A program made the translations under genes and the position numbers. 39,882 bases of DNA from JAVBLQ01 sp031553435 (GTDB lineage Bacteria; Bacteroidota; Bacteroidia; Bacteroidales; Azobacteroidaceae), in NCBI GenBank assembly GCA_031553435.1, contig JAVBLQ010000064.1, forward strand, positions 1 to 39,882, read 5' to 3'. Within the stretch, counting starts at the first letter, position 1, and every line of letters begins with the position of its first letter. Shown here piece by piece: positions 39,709 through 39,882 of this stretch. The notes below the pieces were generated by a model. It had not been told where the DNA came from and ran no database searches. It was given only the letters and a program-made list of their open reading frames with translations.

Positions 39709-39882
39709 GGTTACGAGTTACGGGTTACAAGAAGAAAACCTGTAACTCGTAACTCATAACCCGTAACTCATAACCCGTAACTCATAACCCGTAACTCATA
39801 ACCCGTAACTCATAACCCGTAACTCATAACCCGTAACTCATAACCCGTAACTCATAACCCGTAACTCATAACCCGTAACTCA
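39709..39882. repeat. 14-base tandem array with inverted leading arm, running off the edge
   Basis: After the htpG stop, GGTTACGAGTTACGGGTTAC (39709-39728) is nearly the reverse complement of the array that follows. From 39749 a 14-base unit, GTAACTC joined to ATAACCC, repeats nine full times without a visible change, plus 8 bases to the window end at 39882. An extra GTAACTC precedes it at 39742. Each unit is two 7-base words. The true copy number is unknown because the window stops inside the array. Confidence 0.95.

Noticed and set aside
1..39882. tRNA or rRNA genes
   Set aside because: No cloverleaf with a GGTTCGA-type T-loop and no rRNA-like stretch was recognised in any gap. A covariance-model search would settle it.

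Overview
The window looks like a chromosomal segment of a Bacteroidales-type bacterium (Bacteroidota) that still carries part of a CTnDOT-like conjugative transposon at its left end. The lineage call rests on the transposon family, a MurF-alanine racemase fusion, NigD-like and YIP1-like proteins, an AT-rich chromosomal part, and several upstream matches to the Bacteroides promoter consensus TTTG-N19-21-TAnnTTTG. I cannot name a species.

Bases 1-6480 are the transposon. A leftward tra block (a ParA-like TraA, a DUF3408 protein, a TraD-like protein, TraE) diverges from a rightward mob block (MobA, relaxase MobB, coupling protein MobC). Between them lies a 750-base region with degenerate repeats, hairpins and an oriT-like motif. 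MobC stops abruptly about 150 codons short, and AT-rich chromosomal sequence begins at about 6476, so the transposon is truncated here, or the join is an assembly artefact.

Bases 6550-23450: a probable Crp/Fnr-controlled pair (ferredoxin-like protein and hybrid cluster protein Hcp) is followed by leucyl-tRNA synthetase, a radical-SAM sulfatase maturase, a short trigger factor without a PPIase domain, and an SpmA-SpmB fusion. Then come leftward housekeeping genes: zinc metallopeptidase, serine acetyltransferase, YciO-type protein, FabI, MurF-Alr, nitroreductase and a VOC protein. A rightward DUF456 membrane protein closes this part.

Bases 23450-33400, mostly leftward: a WG-repeat secreted protein with a partner lipoprotein, a membrane-anchored AraC regulator, a small secreted protein, PriA, an outer-membrane barrel, SmpB, a YIP1-like membrane protein and a NigD-like lipoprotein. 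Bases 33500-39882, rightward: a carboxynorspermidine/saccharopine dehydrogenase, a frameshifted small gene, the peroxiredoxin Bcp, a HigBA-like toxin-antitoxin pair, RecA, a decayed toxin-antitoxin relic on the other strand, and HtpG.

The most striking non-gene pattern is a set of about a dozen intergenic inverted repeats in the chromosomal part. Most are built from 7-base words kept in strict register, with a different word at each locus. They occur between genes in convergent, tandem and divergent orientation, are absent from the transposon part, and culminate in a 14-base (two 7-base words) tandem array that runs off the right edge. They resemble in design the heptanucleotide STRR repeats of cyanobacteria.
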